A stretch of DNA of 64,000 bases. It comes from Pseudomonadota bacterium (GTDB taxonomy: Bacteria; Desulfobacterota; Binatia; UBA9968). The stretch is from assembly GCA_021324155.1 (NCBI GenBank), contig JAJPJQ010000049.1, positions 178,287 through 242,286 on the forward strand. The letters run 5' to 3'. A program made the position numbers and the translations under genes. Under the pieces are notes generated by a model, which saw only the letters and a list, made by a program, of their open reading frames with translations, was not told the DNA's origin and made no database searches. This document shows positions 34,743-43,871 of the stretch, piece by piece (the first letter of the stretch is position 1; every line of letters starts with the position of its first letter).

Positions 34743-36028
34743 GCAGCGCCGTACGCGCGGTCGAGAAGGTCCATGAGATGATAGACCTCTATCGGCGGGC
34801 CGAACCGTTTCGCGCCGTAGCGTAGCTGCAACATGCAGCCGGGATTGGGCGCGACCACCGCGGCTGCGCCGGTGGCGGCGACGGAGACCATTTTTTCCTC
34901 GAGCAGCGCCTGTGACATCGCCGCGTGGGTGATGTTGTAGATGCCCGCGCTGCCGCAGCAGCGGTCGGGCGTGTTCATCTCGACCAGCCGGATGCCGGGA
35001 ATCTTTTGCAGCAGCGCGCGCGGCTGGCTCCGGACCTTCTGGCCGTGCGCGAGATGGCAAGGGTCTTGATAGGTCACGGTCATATCCACGGCGTTCGACG
35101 GCGGGAGGATTTCGATTTCGAATAGAAATTCGCTCGCGTCGCGCACGAGGCGGGCGAAGCGCCGCGCTTTTTCGGCGTAAGCGGGATCGTCGCGGAGCAG
35201 ATGGCCGTATTCCTTCATCGCGGCGCCGCAGCCGGCGGCGTTGACGACGATCGCGTCGAGATCGAAGGCGAGAAAAGCGTCGATGTTGCGCCGCGCCATC
35301 TCCTTCGCCGCCGCCGTCTCGCCGTTGTGGACGTTCAGAGCGCCGCAGCACACCTGCCTTTTCGGTAGCACGACCTCGCAGCCGTTTTTTCTCAGCACTC
35401 TCAGCGTCGCCGCGTCGATCTCGGAGAAAAGCACGCTCATCACGCAGCCGCCGAGCATGCCGACGCGCGCGCGGCGCGCGCCGATGGCAGGAAAGACTTC
35501 GACCTCAGGGACAAAGAAACGATTAGGCACCGCGGGCAGCATCGCGCTCATCTCGCGCAGGCGCTTGGGTAGAATTTTGCCGGCAATCCGCGCCGCGCCG
35601 CTCCGCTGATAAAAGCGCAGCAGCCGCGCGGCGAGTCTCAGGCGCGAGGGGAACGGCAGGAGCTGTGTAAATGCGAGATTCGCGACCGTGCGCGCGAGCT
35701 TCGAGCCCGGCGGGCCGATCGCGGCGCGCGCCGCCTCGGCGATGCGCCCGTATTTGACGCCCGAAGGGCAGGCGCTCTCGCATGCGCGGCACATAAGACA
35801 GAGATTCAGATGGTCGGCGAAGCCCTCGTTCAATTCGACGCGCCCTTCGGCGGCGGCGCGCACGAGATGAATGCGCCCGCGCGGCGACTCCGACTCTATG
35901 CGCAGCGCGCGGTACGTCGGACAGGCGTTCAGGCAGAGCCCGCAGTGAACGCACTGGTAAAGCTCGGGCACGTCCAAAGACGGCAGACGCGGGCCGGCTT
36001 CTTCGATTATGTTGTCCTTGTGTTCCAC
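34739..36028 (-). CDS. glcF: Glycolate oxidase iron-sulfur subunit GlcF
   Basis: The 429-residue protein has two [4Fe-4S] ferredoxin motifs, CVHCGLCLNACPTY and CLMCRACESACPSG, in the first 90 residues. Two CCG domains follow (VCCGALNVHNGE and DRCCGSAGIYNITH). It is the electron-transfer subunit of glycolate oxidase. It lies 60 bases after glcD, with a dyad repeat between them, and overlaps glcE. Confidence 0.93.
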   Translation of the reverse strand: MEHKDNIIEEAGPRLPSLDVPELYQCVHCGLCLNACPTYRALRIESESPRGRIHLVRAAAEGRVELNEGFADHLNLCLMCRACESACPSGVKYGRIAEAARAAIGPPGSKLARTVANLAFTQLLPFPSRLRLAARLLRFYQRSGAARIAGKILPKRLREMSAMLPAVPNRFFVPEVEVFPAIGARRARVGMLGGCVMSVLFSEIDAATLRVLRKNGCEVVLPKRQVCCGALNVHNGETAAAKEMARRNIDAFLAFDLDAIVVNAAGCGAAMKEYGHLLRDDPAYAEKARRFARLVRDASEFLFEIEILPPSNAVDMTVTYQDPCHLAHGQKVRSQPRALLQKIPGIRLVEMNTPDRCCGSAGIYNITHAAMSQALLEEKMVSVAATGAAAVVAPNPGCMLQLRYGAKRFGPPIEVYHLMDLLDRAYGAA

Positions 36029-36040
36029 GCTAAAATGTTC

Positions 36041-36084
36041 GGTTTCAAGTTTCTGGTTTCAGGTCCGGACTTGAAACCTGAAAC
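36041..36084. repeat. Dyad repeat with two alternative hairpins between glcD and glcF
   Basis: GGTTTCAAGT (36041-36050) pairs with ACTTGAAACC (36069-36078). GTTTCAGGT (36056-36064) pairs with ACCTGAAAC (36076-36084). The two pairings share 36076-36078 and so exclude each other. The repeat fills the gap between two operon genes. Confidence 0.7.
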
Positions 36085-36088
36085 GTTT

Positions 36089-37525
36089 TCATATCCATAG
36101 TCCCTGCGGAATTTTCCCGGGACTTAATCGCACCTCGCCGCAGCCCATCGGCGTCGGGAACAGCTTTCCCGGATTGAAGCGGCCCGTGCCGTCGAAGGCG
36201 CGGCGCACGCGCGCCATCGCCTCCAGATCGTGCTCGTTGAAGAGGAGCCCGATATACGCTTTCTTTTCGAGCCCGATGCCGTGCTCGCCGGTGATGCTGC
36301 CGCCGACGGCGACGCACGCTTTTAAAATTTCCTCGCCCGCCTTGATGACTTGGTCGAGCTCGCCGGGCTTGCGCATGTCGAAGAGAATATTCGGATGCAG
36401 GTTGCCGTCGCCGGCGTGAAAGACGTTGGCGATGATGAGCCCGTAGCGCGCGGCGATCTCGGCGACGCGCGCCATGATCTCCGGCAGTTTGCCGCGCGGC
36501 ACGACGCCGTCCTGGACATAGTAGTTGGGCGCGATGAGCCCGAGCGCGCCGAAGGCGCCCTTGCGCCCTTTCCATAGGAGCTGGCGCTCGGCGTCGTCCT
36601 GCGCGAGCCGCACCTCGCGGGCGCCGTTCTGCCGGCAGATCGACTGGATCAGCGCCATCGCGCGCTCGCCGTGCTCGCGCACGCCTTCGATCTCGGCGAG
36701 GAGCACCGCGGCGGCGTCCGTCGGATAGCCGCACGGCGCGCCCTTCTCGACCGCCTGAATCGTCGCCTGGTCCATCATCTCGAGCGCCGCGGGAATAATG
36801 CCGGCTGCGGTGATGTCGACGACGGTGCGCGTCGCCGCCTCCGGCTTTTCGAAGACGGCGAGCAGCGTGCGCACGGTCTCGCGTCCGCGCATGAGACGGA
36901 CGACCGCCTTGGTGACGATGCCCATCGTGCCTTCGGAGCCGACGAAAACGCCCGTGAGGTCGTATCCCGGCGTGTCCGGCACGCGGCCGCCGAGCCAGGC
37001 GATCTCGCCGTCGGCGAGCACGACCTCGACGCCGAGTATGTGATTGACAGTGACGCCGTAGGCGAGCGTGTGCGGCCCGCCGGAATTATTCGCGATGTTG
37101 CCGCCGACCGAGCACGCCGCCTGGCTGCTCGGATCCGGCGCGTAGAAAAATCCGTCTTTCGCGATCGCCTTCGTGATTTCGAGATTGATGACGCCGGGCT
37201 CGACGACGGCGACGCGGTTTTTGAGATCGATTTCGAGGATGCGGTCGAGGCGCGCGAGCGAGAGCACGACGCCGCCTTCGGCCGGCACCGCGCCGCCCGC
37301 GAGGCCGGTGCCCGAGCCGCGCGGAACGATCGGCACGCCGGCCTTTGCCGCCGCGCGCACGACCGCCGAGACTTCAGTGGAGTCGGCCGGAACCACGACG
37401 ATCTCCGGCATCGCCTGGAGGATCGAGCCGTCCTGCTCGTACACGACGACGTCTTCTTTTTCGATCAGGACGAACTGCCGGCCGACGATTGTTCGAAGCT
37501 CGTCGACGAGGGCGCCCGGAGTCAT
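36089..37525 (-). CDS. glcD: Glycolate oxidase FAD-linked subunit GlcD
   Basis: The 478-residue flavoprotein has a PCMH FAD-binding domain (PIVPRGSGTGLAGGAVPAEG; GGNIANNSGGPHTLAYGVT) and a C-terminal FAD-oxidase domain ending with GEHGIGLEKKAYI, the conserved His region of the GlcD/lactate dehydrogenase group. It is the catalytic subunit and first gene of the glcDFE operon. D-lactate or another 2-hydroxy acid is an alternative substrate. Confidence 0.93.
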   Translation of the reverse strand: MTPGALVDELRTIVGRQFVLIEKEDVVVYEQDGSILQAMPEIVVVPADSTEVSAVVRAAAKAGVPIVPRGSGTGLAGGAVPAEGGVVLSLARLDRILEIDLKNRVAVVEPGVINLEITKAIAKDGFFYAPDPSSQAACSVGGNIANNSGGPHTLAYGVTVNHILGVEVVLADGEIAWLGGRVPDTPGYDLTGVFVGSEGTMGIVTKAVVRLMRGRETVRTLLAVFEKPEAATRTVVDITAAGIIPAALEMMDQATIQAVEKGAPCGYPTDAAAVLLAEIEGVREHGERAMALIQSICRQNGAREVRLAQDDAERQLLWKGRKGAFGALGLIAPNYYVQDGVVPRGKLPEIMARVAEIAARYGLIIANVFHAGDGNLHPNILFDMRKPGELDQVIKAGEEILKACVAVGGSITGEHGIGLEKKAYIGLLFNEHDLEAMARVRRAFDGTGRFNPGKLFPTPMGCGEVRLSPGKIPQGLWI

Positions 37526-37614
37526 GGTGCAAGAAGCCTATCCGAGGGCAACCCGGCGGTCAAATAGCAATATTCAGGTCGGGGAGAATGGTTAACGCAC
37601 GGTGAGCAAAACTT

Positions 37615-38067
37615 TTACTGCGCGGGTCCTTTGGTTTTTGCTTCGAGTCGGCGCAGTATCACGAGACTAAAAAGCGTGACGATGGTCGCTGTAACGGCTT
37701 CGGCGAACATTCCTGCCCCGGCCGCCAACCCAACCGCCGAAACCAGCCATAGGCTTGCGGCCGTCGTTAGGCCTTGGATGCTGAGGCCGGTCCTCAAGAT
37801 CGCTCCGGCGCCGAGGAAGCCGACACCGGTCACGACGCTCGCCGCGATACGAGAGGTATCCACGGCGACGAGATCTTCCTTGGTGTAATGCTGATAGTAA
37901 ACGAATTGCGTCGAGACCAGCATAAAAGTTGCGGACGCGAGCGACACCAGTAAGTGAGTACGAAGACCGGCCGCGCGACCGATACGCTCGCGTTCGTAAC
38001 CGATGGCGGCGCCAAGAAATACGCTCGCGCCCATCCTGAGCAACATTTCGATCCAGCTAATGGGCAT
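37615..38067 (-). CDS. MgtC/SapB-family membrane protein
   Basis: The 150-residue protein has about four to five helices and the family motifs AIGYERERIGRAAGLRTHLL and RIAASVVTGVGFLGAGAIL. The short form lacks the C-terminal ACT-like domain of MgtC. Proteins of this family are linked to Mg2+ limitation and F-ATPase modulation. It stands alone between glcD and the TRAP operon. Confidence 0.9.
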   Translation of the reverse strand: MPISWIEMLLRMGASVFLGAAIGYERERIGRAAGLRTHLLVSLASATFMLVSTQFVYYQHYTKEDLVAVDTSRIAASVVTGVGFLGAGAILRTGLSIQGLTTAASLWLVSAVGLAAGAGMFAEAVTATIVTLFSLVILRRLEAKTKGPAQ

Positions 38068-38184
38068 GTGATATAAATTTTATTACAACACGCTGATTCA
38101 CTTTAATAGTATATCCACCGTAACTAAACGCGGACGACCCAAACGTATGCGGACAATCCCACCTGCGACTGCTTGAATATCTCA

Positions 38185-38213
38185 TTGACGCGAATAAGTA
38201 AGTTATATATAAG
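38185..38213 (+). promoter_or_regulatory. Sigma-70 promoter of the TRAP operon
   Basis: TTGACG (38185-38190), a 17-base spacer and TATAAG (38208-38213) are each one mismatch from consensus. The start point would be near 38220, leaving a short leader before the ATG at 38257. Confidence 0.6.
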
Positions 38214-38256
38214 CGTTGGTCACATTCGTTCCGCCGTAAACAAAAAAGGAGGGTTT

Positions 38257-39462
38257 ATGGCCACTCAGACGAAGGTCGCAGACCAAGGAAGCTCGAAGCT
38301 TTCCCGGCGCAGCGTGCTAAAGGCGGCGATGGCCGCGGGCGGCGCCGCCGTGCTCGGCTTCCCGGCGGTCGTCAAGGCCCAGGGGCCGATCACGATGCGC
38401 TGGCAGAGCACGTGGCCGCAGAAGGATATCTTCCACGAGTTCGCCCTCGACTACGCCAAGAAGGTCAACGACATGACCGGCGGCGATCTCAAGATCGACG
38501 TCCTGCCCTCCGGCGCCGTCGTGCCCGCCTTCGGCCTGCTCGACGCGGTCTCGAAGGGCACGCTCGACGGCGGCCACGGCGTCCTCTCCTACCATTACGG
38601 CAAGAACAACGCGCTCGCGCTCTGGGGATCGAGTCCGGCGTACGGCATGGACGCCAACATGATCCTATCCTGGCACAAGTACGGCGGCGGCAAGGAGCTG
38701 CTAGACAAGATCCATAAAGCGATCGGCGCCAACGTCGTCTCCTTTCCTTACGGTCCGATGCCGACGCAGCCGCTCGGGTGGTATAAGAAGGTGATCACCA
38801 AGCCCGACGATTTCAAAGGCATGAAGTTCCGCACCGTCGGCATCTCGATCGATCTCTTTCAGGGCATGGGCGCCGCGGTCAACGCCCTGCCCGGCTCCGA
38901 GATCGTGCCTGCGCTCGACCGCGGCCTGATCGACGCGGCGGAGTTCAACAACGCCTCCTCCGATCGCGCGCTGGGTTTCCAGGACGTCTCCAAGATCTGC
39001 ATGCTGCAAAGCTTTCATCAGAACGCCGAGCAATTCGAGATCCTGTTCAATAAGACGAAGTTCGATTCGCTGCCCGAGAAGATGCGGTCGATTATCGCCT
39101 ACGCGGTCGACGCGGCGTCCGCCGACATGTCGTGGAAAGCGATCGACCGGTATTCGAAAGACTACGTCGAACTGCAGACCAAGGATAAGGTGCGCTTTTA
39201 CAAGACGCCCGTTTCCGTGCTGCAAAAGCAGCTCGACGTCTTCGACGATGTCGAGAAGAAATATTCGGCGGCGAATCCGCTCTTCAAGGAGATCGCCGAC
39301 TCGCAGCGCCGTTTCGCCGAACGCGCCGTCAAATGGGATCTCGATACGTACGTCGACCGCCGCCTGGCCTACAATCATTACTTCGCCAAGAAACCGGGGG
39401 CCAAGCCTGCGCCGGCTGGGAAACCCGACGCGCCGGCGGCGAAGGCGGAGAAAAAGGGATAG
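38257..39462 (+). CDS. dctP: TRAP transporter solute-binding protein DctP
   Basis: The 401-residue protein starts at ATG 38257 after AAGGAGGG. It has a Tat-type leader (SRRSVLKAAMAAGGAAVLGF) and the DctP fold, with the ligand-arginine strand KFRTVGISIDLFQGMGAAVN and PGSEIVPALDRGLIDAAEF, as in the TakP keto-acid group. The tail (GAKPAPAGKPDAPAAKAEKK) is an unusual Ala/Pro/Lys extension. It is the first gene of dctPQM. Confidence 0.92.
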   Translation: MATQTKVADQGSSKLSRRSVLKAAMAAGGAAVLGFPAVVKAQGPITMRWQSTWPQKDIFHEFALDYAKKVNDMTGGDLKIDVLPSGAVVPAFGLLDAVSKGTLDGGHGVLSYHYGKNNALALWGSSPAYGMDANMILSWHKYGGGKELLDKIHKAIGANVVSFPYGPMPTQPLGWYKKVITKPDDFKGMKFRTVGISIDLFQGMGAAVNALPGSEIVPALDRGLIDAAEFNNASSDRALGFQDVSKICMLQSFHQNAEQFEILFNKTKFDSLPEKMRSIIAYAVDAASADMSWKAIDRYSKDYVELQTKDKVRFYKTPVSVLQKQLDVFDDVEKKYSAANPLFKEIADSQRRFAERAVKWDLDTYVDRRLAYNHYFAKKPGAKPAPAGKPDAPAAKAEKKG

Positions 39463-39488
39463 CCCCATGCCCTTCGCCATCGACTCGA

Positions 39489-39528
39489 GCCGGCCATCCG
39501 CTATGTAGCGGGTGGCCGGCTTTTTTTT
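39489..39528 (+). terminator. Intraoperon terminator/attenuator after dctP
   Basis: A 15-bp stem (arms 39489-39503 and 39506-39520, starting GCCGGCCATCCGCTA, one G-T pair) is followed by eight T. It sits between the binding-protein gene and dctQ, so it should lower expression of the permease genes relative to dctP. Confidence 0.85.
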
Positions 39529-39539
39529 CGGATATCGCG

Positions 39540-40247
39540 ATGCAGAGCATTTATCGCACCATCGACGAGATCAGTTACTGGACGGGCAAGGCGTTCGCGT
39601 GGCTGATCGTCGCGCTCACCTTCGTCGTCTCGGTCGAGGTCTTCAAGCGCTATATCCTCAACGCGCCGACCGCCTGGATCTTCGACTTCAACAACATGCT
39701 CTACGGCACGCTGTTCATGATGTGCGGCGCCTACACGCTCGCGCTCGCGGGCCACGTGCGCGCGGACTTCGTGTACATCTATCTCAAGCCGCGCGCGCAG
39801 GCGGCGCTGGACCTGCTGCTCTATTTACTGTTTTTTCTGCCCGGCATCGTCGGTCTGATCTACGCCGGCTACGGCTACGCCGCCGACTCGTGGCGCATCG
39901 CCGAGCATTCCAATATCACCGCCGAAGGGCCGCCGGTTTATCATTTCAAGACCGTCATTCCCATCGCCGGCATTTTCGTGTTGATCCAAGGGATCGCCGA
40001 GATCGCCCGCTGTATCGAATGCATCCGCACGGGCCAGTGGCCGGCGCGCCTGGAAGACGTCGAGGAGATCGACGTCATCGACACCCAGCTCTCGCATAGC
40101 GCGTACGTCGACGAAGAGTCGCGGCGCGTCGCGATGGAGGGCGCCAAGGCGATCGACGAGGCCGCGCGCCACAGAAGCGTCATGGAAGAAGGCGTGGTCC
40201 ACGAAATGGCGATCAAAGAAGACAAGGATCAAGAGAAGAAGCCATGA
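39540..40247 (+). CDS. dctQ: TRAP transporter small permease DctQ
   Basis: The 235-residue protein has four helices in the first 170 residues (AFAWLIVALTFVVSVEVFKR; DFNNMLYGTLFMMCGAYTLA) as expected for DctQ. It also has an acidic/charged cytoplasmic tail of about 65 residues not usual in the family. The start at ATG 39540 follows the attenuator closely and has only a weak ribosome site. It overlaps dctM by four bases. Confidence 0.88.
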   Translation: MQSIYRTIDEISYWTGKAFAWLIVALTFVVSVEVFKRYILNAPTAWIFDFNNMLYGTLFMMCGAYTLALAGHVRADFVYIYLKPRAQAALDLLLYLLFFLPGIVGLIYAGYGYAADSWRIAEHSNITAEGPPVYHFKTVIPIAGIFVLIQGIAEIARCIECIRTGQWPARLEDVEEIDVIDTQLSHSAYVDEESRRVAMEGAKAIDEAARHRSVMEEGVVHEMAIKEDKDQEKKP

Positions 40248-42271
40248 GCGATCCGGCACTCGGTCTCACCATGCTCGGGCTCATCGTGATCGCGATCATG
40301 ATGGGCTTCCCGACCGCGTTCACGCTCATGGGCCTCGGCATGATCTTCGGCTACATCGCCTTCTGGGCGCCGGACCAGCACTGGTGGCAGAACCACATCT
40401 TCGATCTCGTCGTCCAGCGCACGTACGGCGTGATGACGAACGATACCCTGCTCTCGATTCCGCTGTTCGTCTTTATGGGCTACATCATGGAGCGCGCGGC
40501 GCTCGTGGACCGCATGTTCCACGCCGTCCAGCTCGCGTTCCGCCGCGTGCCTGCCTCGCTCGCCATAACGACGATGCTCGTCTCGGCGTTCTGGGGCATC
40601 GCCTCGGGCATCGTCGGCGCGGTCGTCGTCCTCATGGGCGTCATCTCGTTCCGGCCGATGCTCAAGGCCGGCTATGACGTCAAGCTCGCCTCGGGCGTCA
40701 TCACCGCCGGCGGCACGCTCGGCATTCTGATCCCGCCGTCGGTCATGATCATCGTCTATGCCGCCGTCGCCGGCCAGTCGATCGTGAAGCTCTACGCCGC
40801 GGCGATGCTGCCGGGCTTTTTCTTGACCGCACTCTATCTTGTCTACATTCTCGCGTGGGCGATCTGGAATCCGAAGATCGCGCCGAAGCTCGCCGACGAT
40901 CAATACCGCGTCAGCGTTCCCGAATGGCTAAGGCGCCTCGAGCGCGGCAAATCGCGCAGTATCGTCCCCGGCCTTATCGCGGCGGCGTTCCGCCCGGCGC
41001 TCGCGAAAGGCGCGGCAAGCTACGGCCTGATCCTGCAGGATATCGTCGCGCTGTCCGTGCCGGTACTGCTCACCGTCGGCACGTTCGGTGCCGGCTGGTG
41101 GTATGTGGTCATCTATAACGCGGCGCCCAGCGCGCAGGTCGCCTCCGCGCCGCCGCCGATCACCGCGGCGGCCGCCCCCGTCGCGGCGCCCCAGGCGCCC
41201 GTGGCCGAGGCCGCGCCCGTCGAGCAGCAGCCGGAAGAGCTCGGCGCCGCCACCGAAGAGGCGACGGCCGCTGAGCCGAGCGCCGCCGAAGCGAAGCCCG
41301 AGGAGCTCAGCAGCGAGACGCAGGCGCGGGTGGAAGGCGTCGGCGAGATACCGGCGCACTTCTTCCAGTGGTTCTGGGGACTAGCGGCCCTCTCGGCGTT
41401 GTCGCTGCTCTATTATTTCTGGCGCATGGACGCCGAGCAGTTCGAGATTCTGAAAGAGCTCTGCGCCTCGGTCGTGCCGCTCGGCGTGCTCACCATCGTC
41501 GTCCTCGCCGTCATCCTCTTCGGCATCTGCACCGCGACCGAATCGGCGGCGGTCGGCGCGCTCGGCGCGCTCTATCTCGCCGTTATGGCGCGCTATCTGA
41601 AGGAAGTGCTCTGGTGGAGTCTCGGCGGCGCGATCATCGGCGTTCTGCTCGGCTGGGCGCACGCGGACTTCGTCGAGTTGATCGTCTCGGGCTCGCTCGG
41701 CGCGACCTTCGCCGGCACGCTCGGCCCCGGGCTGATCCATCTCCGCACCTCGCCGGAGTTGAGACAAAACATCAAGGAGGCGACCTTCCTGACGGCGAAG
41801 ACGACCGCGATGGTCTGCTGGCTGTTCGTCGGCTCGGCGCTTTTCTCCGCCGTCTTTGCGCTTCACGGCGGGCAGTCGCTGATCGAGCGCTGGGTGCTCT
41901 CGATGAATCTCTCGCCGCTGGGCTTCATGTTCATCGCGCAGGTGATCATCTTTCTCCTCGGCTGGCCGCTCGAATGGACCGAGATCATCGTCATCTTCTG
42001 CCCGATCTTCATCCCGCTGCTCGGCCATTTCCAGATCGACCCGATCCTCTTCGGCACCATGGTGGCGGTGAATCTCCAGGCGGCGTTCCTCTCGCCGCCG
42101 GTCGCGATGTCGGCGTTTTATTTGAAGGGCGTCGCGCCTAAGTGGGTGACGCTCAACCAGATCTTCGCCGGCATGATGCCGTACATGCTGATCGTCTGCC
42201 TCTGCCTTGCCTTCATGTATATCTGGCCGGGCATGACGCTTTGGCTGCCGGAATTTTTGTACGGGAAATAA
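40244..42271 (+). CDS. dctM: TRAP transporter large permease DctM with long insertion
   Basis: The 675-residue protein is about 240 longer than ordinary DctM. Residues 1-210 and about 400-670 are DctM-like (GILIPPSVMIIVYAAVAGQS; GICTATESAAVGALGALYLA). Between them is a hydrophobic helix, an Ala/Pro/Glu low-complexity stretch (about 294-370) and another helix. A second helical insertion follows near 450-500. The frame is clean throughout, so this is a real enlarged permease, not a fusion artefact. Confidence 0.9.
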   Translation: MSDPALGLTMLGLIVIAIMMGFPTAFTLMGLGMIFGYIAFWAPDQHWWQNHIFDLVVQRTYGVMTNDTLLSIPLFVFMGYIMERAALVDRMFHAVQLAFRRVPASLAITTMLVSAFWGIASGIVGAVVVLMGVISFRPMLKAGYDVKLASGVITAGGTLGILIPPSVMIIVYAAVAGQSIVKLYAAAMLPGFFLTALYLVYILAWAIWNPKIAPKLADDQYRVSVPEWLRRLERGKSRSIVPGLIAAAFRPALAKGAASYGLILQDIVALSVPVLLTVGTFGAGWWYVVIYNAAPSAQVASAPPPITAAAAPVAAPQAPVAEAAPVEQQPEELGAATEEATAAEPSAAEAKPEELSSETQARVEGVGEIPAHFFQWFWGLAALSALSLLYYFWRMDAEQFEILKELCASVVPLGVLTIVVLAVILFGICTATESAAVGALGALYLAVMARYLKEVLWWSLGGAIIGVLLGWAHADFVELIVSGSLGATFAGTLGPGLIHLRTSPELRQNIKEATFLTAKTTAMVCWLFVGSALFSAVFALHGGQSLIERWVLSMNLSPLGFMFIAQVIIFLLGWPLEWTEIIVIFCPIFIPLLGHFQIDPILFGTMVAVNLQAAFLSPPVAMSAFYLKGVAPKWVTLNQIFAGMMPYMLIVCLCLAFMYIWPGMTLWLPEFLYGK

Positions 42272-42298
42272 TTTCAGCCCGCATTTAATCATTCCTTC

Positions 42299-42326
42299 GT
42301 AGGGGCGGTTCGCGAACCGTCCTTAC
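42299..42326. repeat. Palindromic repeat, copy 2
   Basis: Same 28-bp element as at 49533 (left half GTAGGGGCGGTTCG) with two changes in the right arm. It lies between dctM and the amidase gene. Confidence 0.8.
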
Positions 42327-42379
42327 ACTACTAACGCCTGACTACTCACTACTCACGAATTTGTGCTAAAACTGCCGCG

Positions 42380-43723
42380 ATGGCACTCGAAGACCTCCAT
42401 CGGCTTTCAGCCGCCGAGGCGGCGCGGCTGATTCGCGAAGGGGCCGTCACGTCCGAGCAGCTCGTTGCGGCATGCCTCGATCGCATCGCCGAGACCGACG
42501 AGCAGATCCAGGCCTGGGAATTTCTCGACCCCGACTACGCGCTGGCGCAGGCGCGGGCGGCGGACGAGCTGCGCTTGTCGGGTCGTGCGATCGGACCGCT
42601 GCACGGCGTGCCGGTCGCCGTCAAAGATATCTTCGACACCGCCGACATGCCGACCGAGCGCGGCTCGCCGCTTTATGCCGGGCGCACGCCGTCGCGCGAC
42701 TCCGCCGTCGTGGCGCGGCTGCGCGCGGCCGGTGCGCTGATCCTGGGAAAAACCGTCACGACCGAATTCGCCTTTCTCACGCCGGGGAAGACGCGCAACC
42801 CGCATCATCCCGATCACACGCCGGGCGGTTCGTCGAGCGGCTCGGCGGCGGCGGTCGCCGCCGGCATGGTTCCGCTCGCCGTCGGCAGCCAGACGAACGG
42901 CTCGACGATCCGGCCCGCGGCGTTTTGCGGCATCGTCGGCTTCAAGCCGACGCACGGCTTGATCCCGCGGAGCGGCATGCTGCAAACCTCGCGCACGCTC
43001 GACCATGTCGGACTTTTCGCGCGCACGATCGACGACATCGCGCTGCTCGCCGAAGAGCTCGCCGGCTACGACGAACGCGATCCCGACACGCGTCCGCGCG
43101 CGCGGATTCCTTTCAGCGCGGCGGCCGCGGCCGAGCCGCCGCTGCCGCCGATGCTCGCGTTCGTCAAGACGCCCATATGGGAGCGCGCCGACGACGACAC
43201 GCGCGCGGGCTTCGGCGAGCTGATCGAAGCGCTCGGCGACCGCGTCGAGGAGGTCGAGCTGTTTCCTTCCGCGGCCGAGGCGTGGAGCTGGCAACGCGCG
43301 ATCATGGAAGCCGAGATGGCGGCAAACCTCGAGCGCGAGTACGACAAGGGCCGCGACATGCTCTCCGAAGGTCTGCGCCGGCAGATCGAGCGCGGACGCG
43401 AAGTCCGCGCGGTCGATTACCAGCGCGCGCTCTCCCGCATCGGGCCGCTGAGCGAAAGCTTCGCCGAATTATTCGAGCAGCGCTACGACGCGATTCTCAC
43501 GCCCGCCGCGCCCGGCGCGGCGCCGAGAGGCCTGGATACCACCGGCGATCCATCGTTCTGCACGCTGTGGACCTATTGCGGTATGCCGGCGATCAGCCTG
43601 CCGTTGCTTCAGGCCGAGAATGGATTGCCGATCGGCGTCCAGCTCGTCGGCCAGCGCGAGGCCGACGCGCGCCTGCTGCGCACGGCGAAGTGGCTCGCGG
43701 CGAAACTCGCGCAAAGCGAATGA
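42380..43723 (+). CDS. Amidase signature family protein (GatA-like)
   Basis: The 447-residue protein has the Ser-cisSer-Lys triad: K82 in VAVKDIFD, cis-Ser in TPGGSSSGSAA (about residue 152) and nucleophile S175 in GSQTNGSTIRPA. Stand-alone members hydrolyse amides such as allophanate, aryl or short aliphatic amides. No gatB or gatC is nearby, so tRNA transamidation is unlikely. It is placed between two importers. Confidence 0.9.
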   Translation: MALEDLHRLSAAEAARLIREGAVTSEQLVAACLDRIAETDEQIQAWEFLDPDYALAQARAADELRLSGRAIGPLHGVPVAVKDIFDTADMPTERGSPLYAGRTPSRDSAVVARLRAAGALILGKTVTTEFAFLTPGKTRNPHHPDHTPGGSSSGSAAAVAAGMVPLAVGSQTNGSTIRPAAFCGIVGFKPTHGLIPRSGMLQTSRTLDHVGLFARTIDDIALLAEELAGYDERDPDTRPRARIPFSAAAAAEPPLPPMLAFVKTPIWERADDDTRAGFGELIEALGDRVEEVELFPSAAEAWSWQRAIMEAEMAANLEREYDKGRDMLSEGLRRQIERGREVRAVDYQRALSRIGPLSESFAELFEQRYDAILTPAAPGAAPRGLDTTGDPSFCTLWTYCGMPAISLPLLQAENGLPIGVQLVGQREADARLLRTAKWLAAKLAQSE

Positions 43724-43771
43724 TGCGGCGGCGGCGCGCGATGCACGATTCGCGCGCGGCGCAAAACGATC

Positions 43772-43800
43772 TTGAAGGAATCCGACCCATCGGGTATATG
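43772..43800 (+). promoter_or_regulatory. Candidate promoter of the ABC importer operon
   Basis: TTGAAG (43772-43777), a 17-base spacer and TATATG (43795-43800) lie about 70 bases before the binding-protein start. Each box matches four of six consensus bases. Confidence 0.35.
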
Positions 43801-43871
43801 GAGGACGGACCTGCCGCAACCTGCTGATCCGATTAGCCGGCGATTCTGCCGGGATGCCAAAGGAGGCCGCC

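Noticed and set aside
34743..35351. Upstream extension of the glcE frame to 35351
   Set aside because: The extension is Arg-rich, overlaps glcF out of frame and lacks GlcE similarity; ATG 34742 overlapping the glcF stop is the natural start.
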